Positions 1 to 7,589 of a stretch of 42,610 bases of DNA are shown here, in pieces. The DNA comes from CAMDMI01 sp044379485 (GTDB taxonomy: Bacteria; Bacteroidota; Bacteroidia; Cytophagales; Flexibacteraceae): NCBI GenBank assembly GCA_044379485.1, contig JBIPOE010000032.1, forward strand, positions 1-42,610, written 5' to 3'. Each line of letters opens with the position of its first letter. Positions within the stretch are counted from its first letter, which is position 1. A program made the translations under genes and the position numbers. The notes below the pieces were generated by a model. That model made no database searches. It was not told where the DNA came from and was given only the letters and a program-made list of their open reading frames with translations.

Positions 1-348
1 ATTCCTCTAGCTCTATATCACCCGATAATGGTGTATTTGGCCTCGCCACGAGTTACCCAGCCTGCTTTTAGAGCAATTCAAAATTGCACTTTTTTACGAT
101 GCTAATTCTGAATTACAAAGATGTGAGATTGAAGTTTCTTAAAATTCTTAGTGCTTTTGGTCTTTTTACAATTGGTTCTGGAAATTTTTAAACTTTCTGA
201 TTTGATTTTTTTCGATTTAAGCATCTGTAATTCAGAGGTGAAATATTTAACATTTCACTAATAGCTAAAAGTATATTTTATTAAAGTATAAAAGTATATT
301 TTAATAAAATACAAAATCGTATCTTTGTGAAATATAAAATCCAGTGTT
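1..348. other. intergenic region upstream of DUF4143 ATPase
   Basis: No gene is visible here. At 73-87 there is a short palindrome (GCAATT, loop CAA, AATTGC) followed by a run of T, which could end a gene lying left of the window. Positions 108-123 and 222-235 form a near-perfect inverted repeat (CTGAATTACA..GATG against CATCTGTAATTCAG). From about 265 to 310 an AT-rich motif, AAAAGTATATTTTA, occurs twice, just before a likely promoter. Confidence 0.5.
265..327 (+). promoter_or_regulatory. promoter with upstream direct repeat for DUF4143 ATPase
   Basis: TATCTTTG at 320-327 matches the Bacteroidota -7 box TAnnTTTG exactly. It lies 22 bases before the ATG of the ATPase gene. The motif AAAAGTATATTTTA occurs twice just upstream, starting near 267 and 290, where a regulator could bind. 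No clear -33 TTTG box is seen at the usual distance. Confidence 0.45.
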
Positions 349-1563
349 ATGGTTTTACAAAGTGAAATAGAAAGGTCTTTTACGGAACAACAGCTTGCAC
401 TAGAAAGGGGTAAGACTTTGATAAACAGGACGTACCTAAATAATTTCAAAATACATCCAAGCCATATCGAAGTAATAACCGGCATACGGCGATGCGGAAA
501 AAGCACGCTTTTAAAACAGATTATCAATAAGTATTATCAAAATGTGGCTTGGTTCAATTTTGAGGATTCCAGAATATTTGGATTTGAATTGACTGATTTT
601 CAAAAACTTGATCAGGTTATGGGTCAAGGAAAACAAGCCTACTTTTTTGATGAAATACAAAATGTGCCCTCCTGGGAAATATTTGTTCGTCAACTGCACG
701 ACAGGGGTGAAAAAGTATTTGTCACAGGTTCTAACGCATCTCTTTTGAGCAAAGAGCTAGGCACAAGATTGACTGGAAGAAATCTCCGGCATGAACTTTT
801 TCCATTTTCCTTTTCAGAATATTTGAGTTTTATAAATTCAGATTCACCTGAAAATAATTTTAGCACCTATCTGACGGAAGGCGGTTTGCCAGAATATTTG
901 CAATCTGGAAATAAGGAGGTGCTGCAAACCTTGTTGCGAGACATAGTCTTAAGGGATATTGTGGTTCGCTATGGAATCCGTAATCCTCAGGTTATCATGT
1001 CAATAGCCTTGTTTCTGGCATCCAATGTGGGCAAAGAAATATCATTTAACTCCATCAGAAATAGCTTTTCGGTTGGCTCTGTTAATACGGTTTCAGATTA
1101 TCTGGCCTGGCTGGAGGATGCCTATTTGTTTTTCTTTCTGCCCAGGTTTAGCTGGTCAGCCAAGGCAGTTTCTGTAAATGCAAGAAAGGTTTATGGGATA
1201 GATGCTGGATTGGTCAATGCAAATTCACTTTCCTTTTCAGGAGATAGAGGCAGGCTTTTGGAAAACATTGTATATCTCCATTTGAGGCAAAAAGGATATA
1301 ATCTGTTCTATTTCAGAGAGAAACGGGAGTGTGATTTTCTGGCCTTTGAAGGAAAAAAAATAAAATATGTGCTCCAGGTTTGTGAAGAAATAAGCAACGA
1401 CAATCTAAAACGTGAAACTGAAGGACTGGTGGAAGCTCTGCAATTTTTTAAGTTTACGGAAGGAACAATTGTGACCAAAAAGCAGGCGGATGTCCTTACC
1501 ATAGAAGGTTTTAAAATCAAGCTAATACCCGCTCATTCGTTTTTACTGGAAATTGGCACATAA
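349..1563 (+). CDS. ATP-binding protein, AAA-type with DUF4143 domain
   Basis: This 404-residue protein carries an N-terminal AAA-type ATPase and a C-terminal DUF4143 region. The Walker A motif GIRRCGKST ends around residue 53 (Lys51), and the Walker B motif YFFDE ends at Asp101-Glu102. The sensor-like stretch VFVTGSNASLL follows. The C-terminal half has the nuclease-like pattern (REKRECDFLAFEG) usual for this family. Such proteins are common in bacteria, often vary between strains, and their role is not settled; links to toxin-antitoxin or DNA-processing functions have been suggested. The ATG is the first one after a good promoter at 320-327. It stands alone, convergent with the aldehyde dehydrogenase operon. 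Confidence 0.85.
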   Translation: MVLQSEIERSFTEQQLALERGKTLINRTYLNNFKIHPSHIEVITGIRRCGKSTLLKQIINKYYQNVAWFNFEDSRIFGFELTDFQKLDQVMGQGKQAYFFDEIQNVPSWEIFVRQLHDRGEKVFVTGSNASLLSKELGTRLTGRNLRHELFPFSFSEYLSFINSDSPENNFSTYLTEGGLPEYLQSGNKEVLQTLLRDIVLRDIVVRYGIRNPQVIMSIALFLASNVGKEISFNSIRNSFSVGSVNTVSDYLAWLEDAYLFFFLPRFSWSAKAVSVNARKVYGIDAGLVNANSLSFSGDRGRLLENIVYLHLRQKGYNLFYFREKRECDFLAFEGKKIKYVLQVCEEISNDNLKRETEGLVEALQFFKFTEGTIVTKKQADVLTIEGFKIKLIPAHSFLLEIGT

Positions 1564-1589
1564 AAAAAGGTGATTGATTGAAAATTAAA

Positions 1590-1750
1590 TAAAGTCTAAA
1601 TGAAAATTGAACATACTTTTTCTTTTTGGCCTTCCCGTATTGGCGGGATAAACTATTCCGGTTTCTTTTGCCTTTGGCGAACGCATCCTCCATAGGCGGA
1701 CAAGGCCAGAGAAATGAATTATGGCATGTTCAATTTTTTAATAGACTTAA
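1590..1750. mobile_element. palindromic MITE-like element, copy A
   Basis: About 160 bases between two convergent genes form one long imperfect palindrome. The arms AAAATTGAACAT (1603-1614) and ATGTTCAATTTT (1726-1737) are perfect 12-base inverted repeats. Further out, AAGTCTA and TAGACTT also pair. A second nested pair is GGCCTT at 1628 and AAGGCC at 1702-1707. The core 1628-1667 matches, at 35 of 40 bases, the reverse complement of 20835-20874 in copy B. No open reading frame lies inside it, so any movement would depend on a transposase encoded elsewhere. Confidence 0.55.
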
Positions 1751-1773
1751 TATAAATCTGCCATTTCATAAAA

Positions 1774-1812
1774 AAGTTCTTTAAAATAGTCTTCAACTAT
1801 TTTAAAGAACTT
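1774..1812 (-). terminator. intrinsic terminator of the deoC-ALDH operon
   Basis: A perfect 17-base stem (1774-1790 with 1796-1812) has the five-base loop CTTCA. On the minus strand the stem is followed by six T residues. It lies 20 bases after the stop of the truncated aldehyde dehydrogenase, so it probably ends the whole minus-strand operon. Confidence 0.85.
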
Positions 1813-1832
1813 AAATCGATTTGTTTTTTTAT

Positions 1833-2747
1833 TTAATACCCAGCCTTAGCTCCTCCAATATTTTCAATCGGATGCCATGTTGTTTTTATTTCCTGCGTAT
1901 CCATAATGAAATACGGCGATTGGCCTTCTTCTTTGCCCCAATCCACTTTGTCGTATATGAAAACACGCTTCATGTTCATAGCTCCTTTTTCTTTGAGCAT
2001 CTTTTTGATCTCAGCATCGCTGTCACAATAAACGGTCGCATTTACATCCATGTGATCTGCAAAAAACGGTGCCAGTTCAGCTACCTGACCAGTCAGAATA
2101 TTAACAACACCAGCAGGCAAATCTGAAGTATTCAAAACTTCGGCAAATGTTATAGAACTTAAAGGCATGGAGCTGGAAGCCAATACAATACAAGTATTTC
2201 CGCCAGCAATGGTTGCAGCAATTACTGAAACCAAACCAAGTAAGGCAGATTTTTGTGGCGCAATAATGGCAACCACGCCAGTTGGTTCAGGTGCGGAAAA
2301 GTTAAAATGAGAAGAAGCTACTGGATTAACCGCACTAAACATTTGCTGAAACTTATCACACCAGCCAGAATAATATATGAGCCTGTCTATGGATAAACTC
2401 ACTTCCTGTTCTGCCTGGGCTTTGCTGCTGTTTTGTTTCATAAGCTCTTCCACAAACTGAGCCTTTCTTCCTTCCAGCATTTCTGCAATCCGGTACAAAA
2501 TCTGGCCTCTGTTCATTGCAGCTCGTCCACTCCAACCGCCAAAAGCACCTCTGGCTGCCAAAACAGCATCTCTGAAATCCTTTCGGGAGCTTAGACAAAC
2601 ATTGGCTAGCTTTTCATTTTTGCTGTTGACGGGCACATAAAACCGACCTGATTCTGTTCTTGGAAATTGGCCTCCAACGTATATTTTATATGTTTTTAAT
2701 ACCTCCAAACGTGGTTCTGTTGAATTTGATTGTGATGTCTTAGCCAT
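1833..2747 (-). CDS. ALDH16-like C-terminal domain protein (catalytically inactive aldehyde dehydrogenase half)
   Basis: This 304-residue protein resembles aldehyde dehydrogenases but stops before the catalytic region. It has the typical opening (YKIYVGGQF), the helix ending in YYSGW, and the Rossmann part with TIAGGNT and LPAGVVNILTG. There is no catalytic cysteine or glutamate motif. The tail (TTWHPIENIG) resembles, from memory, the end of human ALDH16A1, whose second domain also lacks the cysteine. With the 494-residue enzyme upstream it sums to 798 residues, close to full-length ALDH16 (about 800). I infer that it is a structural partner subunit of the active enzyme. Its start overlaps the stop of the small upstream gene by 8 bases, so translation is probably coupled. 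Confidence 0.8.
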   Translation of the reverse strand: MAKTSQSNSTEPRLEVLKTYKIYVGGQFPRTESGRFYVPVNSKNEKLANVCLSSRKDFRDAVLAARGAFGGWSGRAAMNRGQILYRIAEMLEGRKAQFVEELMKQNSSKAQAEQEVSLSIDRLIYYSGWCDKFQQMFSAVNPVASSHFNFSAPEPTGVVAIIAPQKSALLGLVSVIAATIAGGNTCIVLASSSMPLSSITFAEVLNTSDLPAGVVNILTGQVAELAPFFADHMDVNATVYCDSDAEIKKMLKEKGAMNMKRVFIYDKVDWGKEEGQSPYFIMDTQEIKTTWHPIENIGGAKAGY

Positions 2748-2994
2748 TTCTTTTTGGTTTTAAAATCTGATTTTTTTTCAAGAAAGTTAATGAATCTTCA
2801 TTTGTAAGCGGATTCTCCGTTGTGATTTCGCCATCAGGAAGTTCATAGAAACGTTTGTTATTGACTACGAAGTCGTTTGGGAGCCCATTCTCGTGGTTCC
2901 GAACTTTTGCGGCTTTTACTGCTTTACTAAGTAAATTTGTAAAATACGATGCTTCCTGATAAGTGATGATATTGCTTAATTTTTTAACCTGCAT
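2740..2994 (-). CDS. small protein paired with zeta-toxin-like kinase (possible antitoxin)
   Basis: This 84-residue protein has an N-terminal helical stretch (TYQEASYFTNLLSKAVKAAK) and a basic tail. The middle reads LPNDFVVNNKRFYELPDG, a pattern I recall from small genes beside zeta-toxin-like ATPases in Bacteroidota. It overlaps the kinase gene by 11 bases and the next dehydrogenase gene by 8, so all three are tightly coupled. An antitoxin role is inferred from size and partner only; it comes after the kinase gene, whereas most antitoxins come first. No known DNA-binding fold can be recognised. Confidence 0.65.
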   Translation of the reverse strand: MQVKKLSNIITYQEASYFTNLLSKAVKAAKVRNHENGLPNDFVVNNKRFYELPDGEITTENPLTNEDSLTFLKKNQILKPKRNG

Positions 2995-3544
2995 ATTTTA
3001 TGGATGTTAAGAAGCTTGTAAATAATTCATCAAGTTCGACTATATAGTTATCCATTTCGCCAAAAGCGATTTTCTGTGGCCCATCTTTAGAAGAGTTGCT
3101 ATACATAATCCAAGTATCTGAAATATTCTTATAGATCAACCAAAAGTTAACCTTACTCCTGATGAACCTTCTTTTTACATCTTCATCTGAGATTTGATGC
3201 CCACCTAGTAAAACTCGAAGTTTAATTCTTTGAATACAATCCTCAGCACTTTGTAGAAACAAATAAATTAATCTGATCGAAAATCCATTTTGCTTAGCTT
3301 TTTTGATTAAGTTAATTAAATATTTTCCAGATAAAGTGCTTTCTATCATTATTTTATTTTCATTCTTTAGGAGATAGTCCACTCTTTTAAAAAACTCTCT
3401 ACCTGCCATTTGATCTGAATTTTTCATTTCAACTTTTATTTCATCCGCATTGAGAAATACAAAATCTGTTTCTTCCAAAAGTTGCTTTGCAAAAGTCGTT
3501 TTTCCTGAACCATTCGGGCCACCTACTATAATGAGTTCTTTCAT
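2984..3544 (-). CDS. zeta-toxin-family P-loop kinase
   Basis: This 186-residue P-loop protein has the Walker A motif GGPNGSGKTT (residues 8-17, Lys15). NADEI at 32-36 probably holds the catalytic aspartate (Asp34), and EST at 68-70 follows. RVLLGGH (110-116) and the RR pair at 125-126 match the lid region of small zeta-toxin-like kinases. Plasmid zeta toxins phosphorylate UDP-N-acetylglucosamine; whether this chromosomal form does so is unknown. It starts 27 bases after the active aldehyde dehydrogenase stops and overlaps its small partner gene. The position, inside an otherwise metabolic operon, is odd and suggests an insertion. Confidence 0.8.
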   Translation of the reverse strand: MKELIIVGGPNGSGKTTFAKQLLEETDFVFLNADEIKVEMKNSDQMAGREFFKRVDYLLKNENKIMIESTLSGKYLINLIKKAKQNGFSIRLIYLFLQSAEDCIQRIKLRVLLGGHQISDEDVKRRFIRSKVNFWLIYKNISDTWIMYSNSSKDGPQKIAFGEMDNYIVELDELFTSFLTSIKYAG

Positions 3545-3571
3545 GGCACATGGGTTTTCCTTTTTTTCTTT

Positions 3572-5056
3572 TTAAAAAGAATCTAAATTTAAATAGGGAG
3601 CCAAACCATGAAGTCCTCCTTCCCGTCCGTAGCCACTTTCTTTGTAGCCACCAAATGGGGAAGTTGGATCGAATTTATTGAAGGTATTGGCCCAAACCAC
3701 ACCTGCTCTCAATTTTGTAGTCAGGTTAAAAATTTTGGAACCTTTGTCAGTCCAAACGCCGGCAGATAAACCAAACGGCGTATTGTTGGCTTTTTCAATG
3801 ACTTCATCATCTGTTCTGAAACTTTGAATGGCTAGTACCGGTCCGAAAATTTCTTCCTGAGAAATTCTGCTGGATTGCGAAACGTTTGTGAATATAGTTG
3901 GCTTACAGAAAAAACCTTTGCCAGGCAGATTGCAGGAACTTTCAAACATCTCACCTCCTTCATTGATGCCAATTTTGATGTACTTGTGTATGATATCCAA
4001 TTGCGATCTTGAATTAATAGCACCAATATCTGTGTTTTTATCTAACGGATTGCCAACAATTAATGACTCCAAACGGTCTTTTAGCTTGCGCACAACTTCG
4101 TCAAAAACAGACTCCTGCACATACAATCGGGAACCGGCGCAACAAACGTGGCCCTGATTAAAGAAAATTCCATTGACCACACCTTCAACCGCCTGGTCAA
4201 TAGGTGCATCTTCAAAAATAATATTGGCTGCTTTTCCGCCAAGTTCTAAAGTGGCTTTTTTATCAGTTCCGGCAATTGCTCTTTGGATGATTTTTCCTAC
4301 TTCAGTTGAACCTGTAAAAGCAATTTTATTGACATCTGAATGGTTTACCATAGCTGCACCAGTTGCACCATCACCTGTCAAAATATTAACTACTCCAGGT
4401 GGTAAATCAGCTTCCTGAATGATTTCTGCAAGTTTTAAAGCAGTTAAAGGGGTAGTTTCAGCAGCCTTTAATACGACTGTATTCCCTGTTGCCAAAGCTG
4501 GGGCAATTTTCCATGCAGCCATCAAAAGTGGAAAATTCCATGGAATAATCTGAGCCGCAACGCCCAGAGAATTTGCTCTTCGATTTGGAAAAGCATATTC
4601 CAGTTTATCGGCCCAACCCGCATAGTAGAAGAAATGGTTGGCAGCCATAGGAATGTCAAAATCCCGACTTTCCCGGATTGGTTTTCCACAATCAAGTGTT
4701 TCAATTACAGCCAGTTCTCTGGCTTTCTCTTGCATAATTCTTGCTATGCGGTATATATATTTTGCCCGTTCTTTGGCTGGCATTTTTTTCCAGGTCTTGT
4801 CGTATGCATTCCTGGCCGATTTTACTGCTTTTTCAACATCGGCCTGACCGGCTTCGGCTACTTCACTTAGTTTTTCCTCATCAGCAGGATTAATGGTATC
4901 AAAATATTTGTCGCTCAATGGTTTTTCAAATTTTCCATTGATAAACAAATCGTATTTTGGATTGATTTTGGCTATATTTCTGCTTTCAGGAGCAGGTGCT
5001 AAGTTCCTGGAAGACTCGAACTTTAGCTTTAATGTGTTGTCTTTTTCTTTTGCCAT
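3572..5056 (-). CDS. aldehyde dehydrogenase, ALDH16-like catalytic half
   Basis: This 494-residue NAD(P)-dependent aldehyde dehydrogenase has all the key residues. Asn174 lies in PWNFP, Lys197 in VVLKAAE, Glu271 in LELGG, and the catalytic Cys305 in the VCCAG motif. FGPV and the closing PFGGYKESG region are intact. A 30-residue extension precedes the usual fold start (YDLFINGKF). It lies 33 bases downstream of deoC, which makes acetaldehyde, so acetaldehyde is the likely substrate. An inactive partner half lies two genes downstream, as expected for a split ALDH16. Alternative: an ordinary betaine- or acetaldehyde-type ALDH with an unrelated neighbour. Confidence 0.93.
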   Translation of the reverse strand: MAKEKDNTLKLKFESSRNLAPAPESRNIAKINPKYDLFINGKFEKPLSDKYFDTINPADEEKLSEVAEAGQADVEKAVKSARNAYDKTWKKMPAKERAKYIYRIARIMQEKARELAVIETLDCGKPIRESRDFDIPMAANHFFYYAGWADKLEYAFPNRRANSLGVAAQIIPWNFPLLMAAWKIAPALATGNTVVLKAAETTPLTALKLAEIIQEADLPPGVVNILTGDGATGAAMVNHSDVNKIAFTGSTEVGKIIQRAIAGTDKKATLELGGKAANIIFEDAPIDQAVEGVVNGIFFNQGHVCCAGSRLYVQESVFDEVVRKLKDRLESLIVGNPLDKNTDIGAINSRSQLDIIHKYIKIGINEGGEMFESSCNLPGKGFFCKPTIFTNVSQSSRISQEEIFGPVLAIQSFRTDDEVIEKANNTPFGLSAGVWTDKGSKIFNLTTKLRAGVVWANTFNKFDPTSPFGGYKESGYGREGGLHGLAPYLNLDSF

Positions 5057-5089
5057 TTCTGTTTATTTAGAAAGAGTAAAAATCGGTAA

Positions 5090-6001
5090 TTAATCGTTGG
5101 AGAAATAATAGGAAGATTGATAAACCCCAGTTTTTTGTTTCATCAATTGCATCAGGATGTCGTTTGCCAAACTGCTGGCCCCAAATCGAAACCAATGGTT
5201 GTTCATCCAATCTTCACCCAAAGTTTCATTCACCATTATTAAATAATGAAGGGCTAGTTTGGCTTTTGAAATTCCGCCAGCTGGTTTCATTCCAATCATT
5301 TTTCCTGTTTTATAATAAAAATCCCGGATGGCTTCCAACATAACCAAGGTTACAGGCATTGTAGCAGCTGGCGTAACTTTTCCCGTGGAGGTTTTTATAA
5401 AATCAGCTCCAGCATACATGGCTATGTCGCTGGCTTTACGTACTTTATCAAGTGTAACCAATTCCCCAGTTTCAAGAATTACTTTCAATCTGGCTGTTCC
5501 ACAAGCTTCTTTGATGGCTGCAATTTCATCAAAAACGAAATTGTAATCGCCTTGCAAAAATCGCCCTCTGGAAATTACCATGTCCACTTCATCTGCACCG
5601 TTATCTACCGCAAACTTCGTGTCCAATAATTTGATTTCAGCGGTAGATTGTCCACTTGGAAAAGCAGTTGCCACTGAGGCAACTTTAATTCCAGAGCCAG
5701 CCAAAGCTGTTTTTGCCGTTTTGACCATAGAAGGATACACACAAACTGCGGCCACAGTTGGCAATCCCGGATACGCTTCGTGCAAATGCATAGCCTTGGA
5801 GCAGAGTTGTTTAACCTTTCCTTCTGAATCTTTTCCTTCCAGCGTAGTAAGGTCAATCATATTCAAAGCGAGCAAAAGTCCGTTTAATTTAGACTCATTT
5901 TTGATGCTTCGTTTGGTAAATCTGGAGGCCCTTTCTTCCACACCAACCTGGTCTATCCTGGCAGGAATGGTGAAATCTGGAATTGCGGTTATTAATGCCA
6001 T
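5090..6001 (-). CDS. deoC: deoxyribose-phosphate aldolase
   Basis: DeoC splits 2-deoxyribose 5-phosphate into glyceraldehyde 3-phosphate and acetaldehyde. The Schiff-base lysine is Lys203 in DFIKTSTGK. The proton-relay lysine is Lys239 in MKPAGGI, and DEVDMVI (137-143) carries the conserved aspartate. At 303 residues it is longer than E. coli DeoC (about 259), with extra residues at the N-terminus (through about residue 45) and the C-terminus, as in many longer bacterial and animal forms. It is the first gene of the minus-strand operon, with a -7 box TAAGTTTG at 6050-6043. The aldehyde product feeds the dehydrogenase encoded next. Confidence 0.95.
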   Translation of the reverse strand: MALITAIPDFTIPARIDQVGVEERASRFTKRSIKNESKLNGLLLALNMIDLTTLEGKDSEGKVKQLCSKAMHLHEAYPGLPTVAAVCVYPSMVKTAKTALAGSGIKVASVATAFPSGQSTAEIKLLDTKFAVDNGADEVDMVISRGRFLQGDYNFVFDEIAAIKEACGTARLKVILETGELVTLDKVRKASDIAMYAGADFIKTSTGKVTPAATMPVTLVMLEAIRDFYYKTGKMIGMKPAGGISKAKLALHYLIMVNETLGEDWMNNHWFRFGASSLANDILMQLMKQKTGVYQSSYYFSND

Positions 6002-6042
6002 TATGTTTAATTATTTTTTATCAATGATAAATAATAGGAGTG

Positions 6043-6050
6043 CAAACTTA
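6043..6050 (-). promoter_or_regulatory. -7 box upstream of deoC
   Basis: On the minus strand TAAGTTTG matches the Bacteroidota -7 consensus TAnnTTTG. It lies about 42 bases before the deoC ATG. No convincing -33 box was found upstream, where a GC-rich hairpin sits instead. Confidence 0.45.
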
Positions 6051-6073
6051 CATTTTTTTGAGGCCCCACCTAG

Positions 6074-6090
6074 CCTCCCCGAGGGGGAGG
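6074..6090. repeat. GC-rich palindrome upstream of deoC
   Basis: CCTCCCC (6074-6080) and GGGGAGG (6084-6090) form a seven-base GC stem with a three-base loop in otherwise AT-rich DNA. The same kind of CCTCCCC/GGGGAGG hairpin is scattered through many Bacteroidota genomes, so this is probably a dispersed repeat rather than a gene-specific site. It could also block transcription arriving from the udp-like gene. Confidence 0.45.
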
Positions 6091-6221
6091 AATTTTTCCA
6101 AAGGAAACTAACTTGGGGTTTAAATTACCTTTATTCAGAGGGCTTTTTGGATGGAAGTTTATATTAAATCTAACAATTTACTTTTTGAAATTTTGAATGA
6201 TTAATTCTGATTCGAAAAAAT

Positions 6222-7097
6222 CTAAAATCCTGAAATAATTCCAAGAGATCTTTCAATCAACTTTTCTACAGCCAGATTTCCATCTTTAGAGAACTCACGT
6301 TTAACTCTGTTGGCCACTATGGCATTTAAGCTCAGGCAATTGTGGCCAAGTAGTTTGCCCAGTCCATAAATTGCTGAAGTTTCCATTTCAAAATTGGCAA
6401 TCCTGATGTCGTTATATCTGAATTTGAAAAGATTTTCAATCAAACCAGGATTGGTAACATCTAATCGAAGTACACGACCTTGAGGTCCGTAAAAGCCTGG
6501 GCAGGTTACTGTTATGCCAGAGTGATATTCCTTTTCAAAGTGAGAAAGTAAACGCTTACTGCTTTCAAAAACATAAGGAATCGTAATTTCTTTGGTTATG
6601 CCTGTTTGTTCAATAAATGAAGCGGCAATTGCCATTTCAATTTCGGATTTCTGGTATTTGTAGAAATTGAGCACATTGTCAAGGCCCAAACCATGAGTTC
6701 CTGCCACAAAACTATCCACAGGAATTTCTGGTTGAAGAGAACCGGAAGTGCCAAATCTGAAAATATCGAGGGAAGTAAACTGTTCCTTAACTTCTCTGGT
6801 ATTAAAGTCAATATTGACCAATGCATCTATCTCATTTAAAGCAATATCGATATTGTCAGGACCTATTCCGGTTGAAACAACTGAAATCCTTTTTTGGCCA
6901 ATGTAACCAGTGTGGGTATTAAATTCCCGATGGTGAAGTTTGTGCTCAATTTTGTCAAAATGCTTACTAACTTTTGAAACACGATCCGGATCTCCAACCA
7001 AAATAATGGTAGATGCCAATTCTTCTGGTCTTACATCCAGATGATAAATGGCGCCTCTTGAATTGATGATTAGTTCTGACTCTGGAATTTTTGCCAT
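6222..7097 (-). CDS. udp: pyrimidine (uridine-type) nucleoside phosphorylase
   Basis: This 291-residue protein belongs to the NP-I hexameric nucleoside phosphorylase family. It has the phosphate-binding GDPDRV near residue 35, STGIGPDNIDIA, and the ribose-binding NFEMETSAIY near the C-terminus. GFYGPQGR carries the glutamine and arginine that recognise uracil in uridine phosphorylases. It probably splits uridine or deoxyuridine into base and (deoxy)ribose 1-phosphate. It is somewhat longer than E. coli Udp (253). It lies upstream of deoC on the same strand, separated by 220 bases that include a hairpin and a separate deoC promoter, so the two may not share one transcript. Confidence 0.88.
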   Translation of the reverse strand: MAKIPESELIINSRGAIYHLDVRPEELASTIILVGDPDRVSKVSKHFDKIEHKLHHREFNTHTGYIGQKRISVVSTGIGPDNIDIALNEIDALVNIDFNTREVKEQFTSLDIFRFGTSGSLQPEIPVDSFVAGTHGLGLDNVLNFYKYQKSEIEMAIAASFIEQTGITKEITIPYVFESSKRLLSHFEKEYHSGITVTCPGFYGPQGRVLRLDVTNPGLIENLFKFRYNDIRIANFEMETSAIYGLGKLLGHNCLSLNAIVANRVKREFSKDGNLAVEKLIERSLGIISGF

Positions 7098-7589
7098 TAG
7101 AATATCTGTTGATTAAATTTGGTATTTAATTATCTGTAAATTAGCGTATCAGGTGAATAATATTAAAAACAAAAACCTATGATAAATTATAATTCAAAGG
7201 TTTCCCTTGTTTTTAAAATCACTAAGAAAGCGCAAAGTATGCTTTTGAAACATTGGATGTATAATTTCTGGCTTTTTTTTCAACAGGAAAAAAAATTGAT
7301 TAGCCATTTTAAGGCAAAATAGAAAATGAAAAGGAAGTTCAAAATTTCAATTCAGTTTAAGTTTTGTAAAAAAACTATTTGAATAGAATCCTCAATTCAA
7401 AATTTTTCTTTTGATTCACATTCTCATTTTGTCTTTACATGATGTCAAACAGTTTGTAAATCACTTTCTTTGAAAGAACATACTTCTGATTTTTGCTTTT
7501 TATAAATATGGACAATCTGCAGATTTAAGCTTTAATTGCAGACGCATAATTGTATCAATATCAAATAATTAATCCACCAATTTATTGGC
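7098..7589. other. divergent intergenic region between udp and purine phosphorylase
   Basis: No gene was found in 492 AT-rich bases. The 5-prime ends of two nucleoside phosphorylase genes face away from each other here, so it must hold two promoters. A loose inverted repeat (ACAAAAACCT near 7170 and AGGTTTCCCTTGTTTTT near 7198) could form a hairpin. A sharper palindrome at 7517-7541 is listed separately. Confidence 0.6.
7517..7541. promoter_or_regulatory. palindromic operator candidate before purine nucleoside phosphorylase
   Basis: CTGCA and TGCAG end a 25-base near-palindrome centred on AAGCTT (7527-7532). The arms match except for one extra base and one central mismatch. It lies about 50 bases before the start of the purine phosphorylase gene, a good place for a repressor of nucleoside catabolism. 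No regulator gene of that kind is in the window. Confidence 0.4.

Noticed and set aside
73..97. Intrinsic terminator for a gene left of the window
   Set aside because: The stem has six mostly A/T pairs and the upstream gene cannot be seen, so it is mentioned only as a possibility.
1821..2126. 101-residue open frame on the plus strand
   Set aside because: It lies inside the truncated aldehyde dehydrogenase and its terminator region on the other strand and shows no domain.
5580..6167. 195-residue open frame on the plus strand opposite deoC
   Set aside because: It is a mirror frame of deoC. It also runs through the deoC promoter and the GC hairpin.
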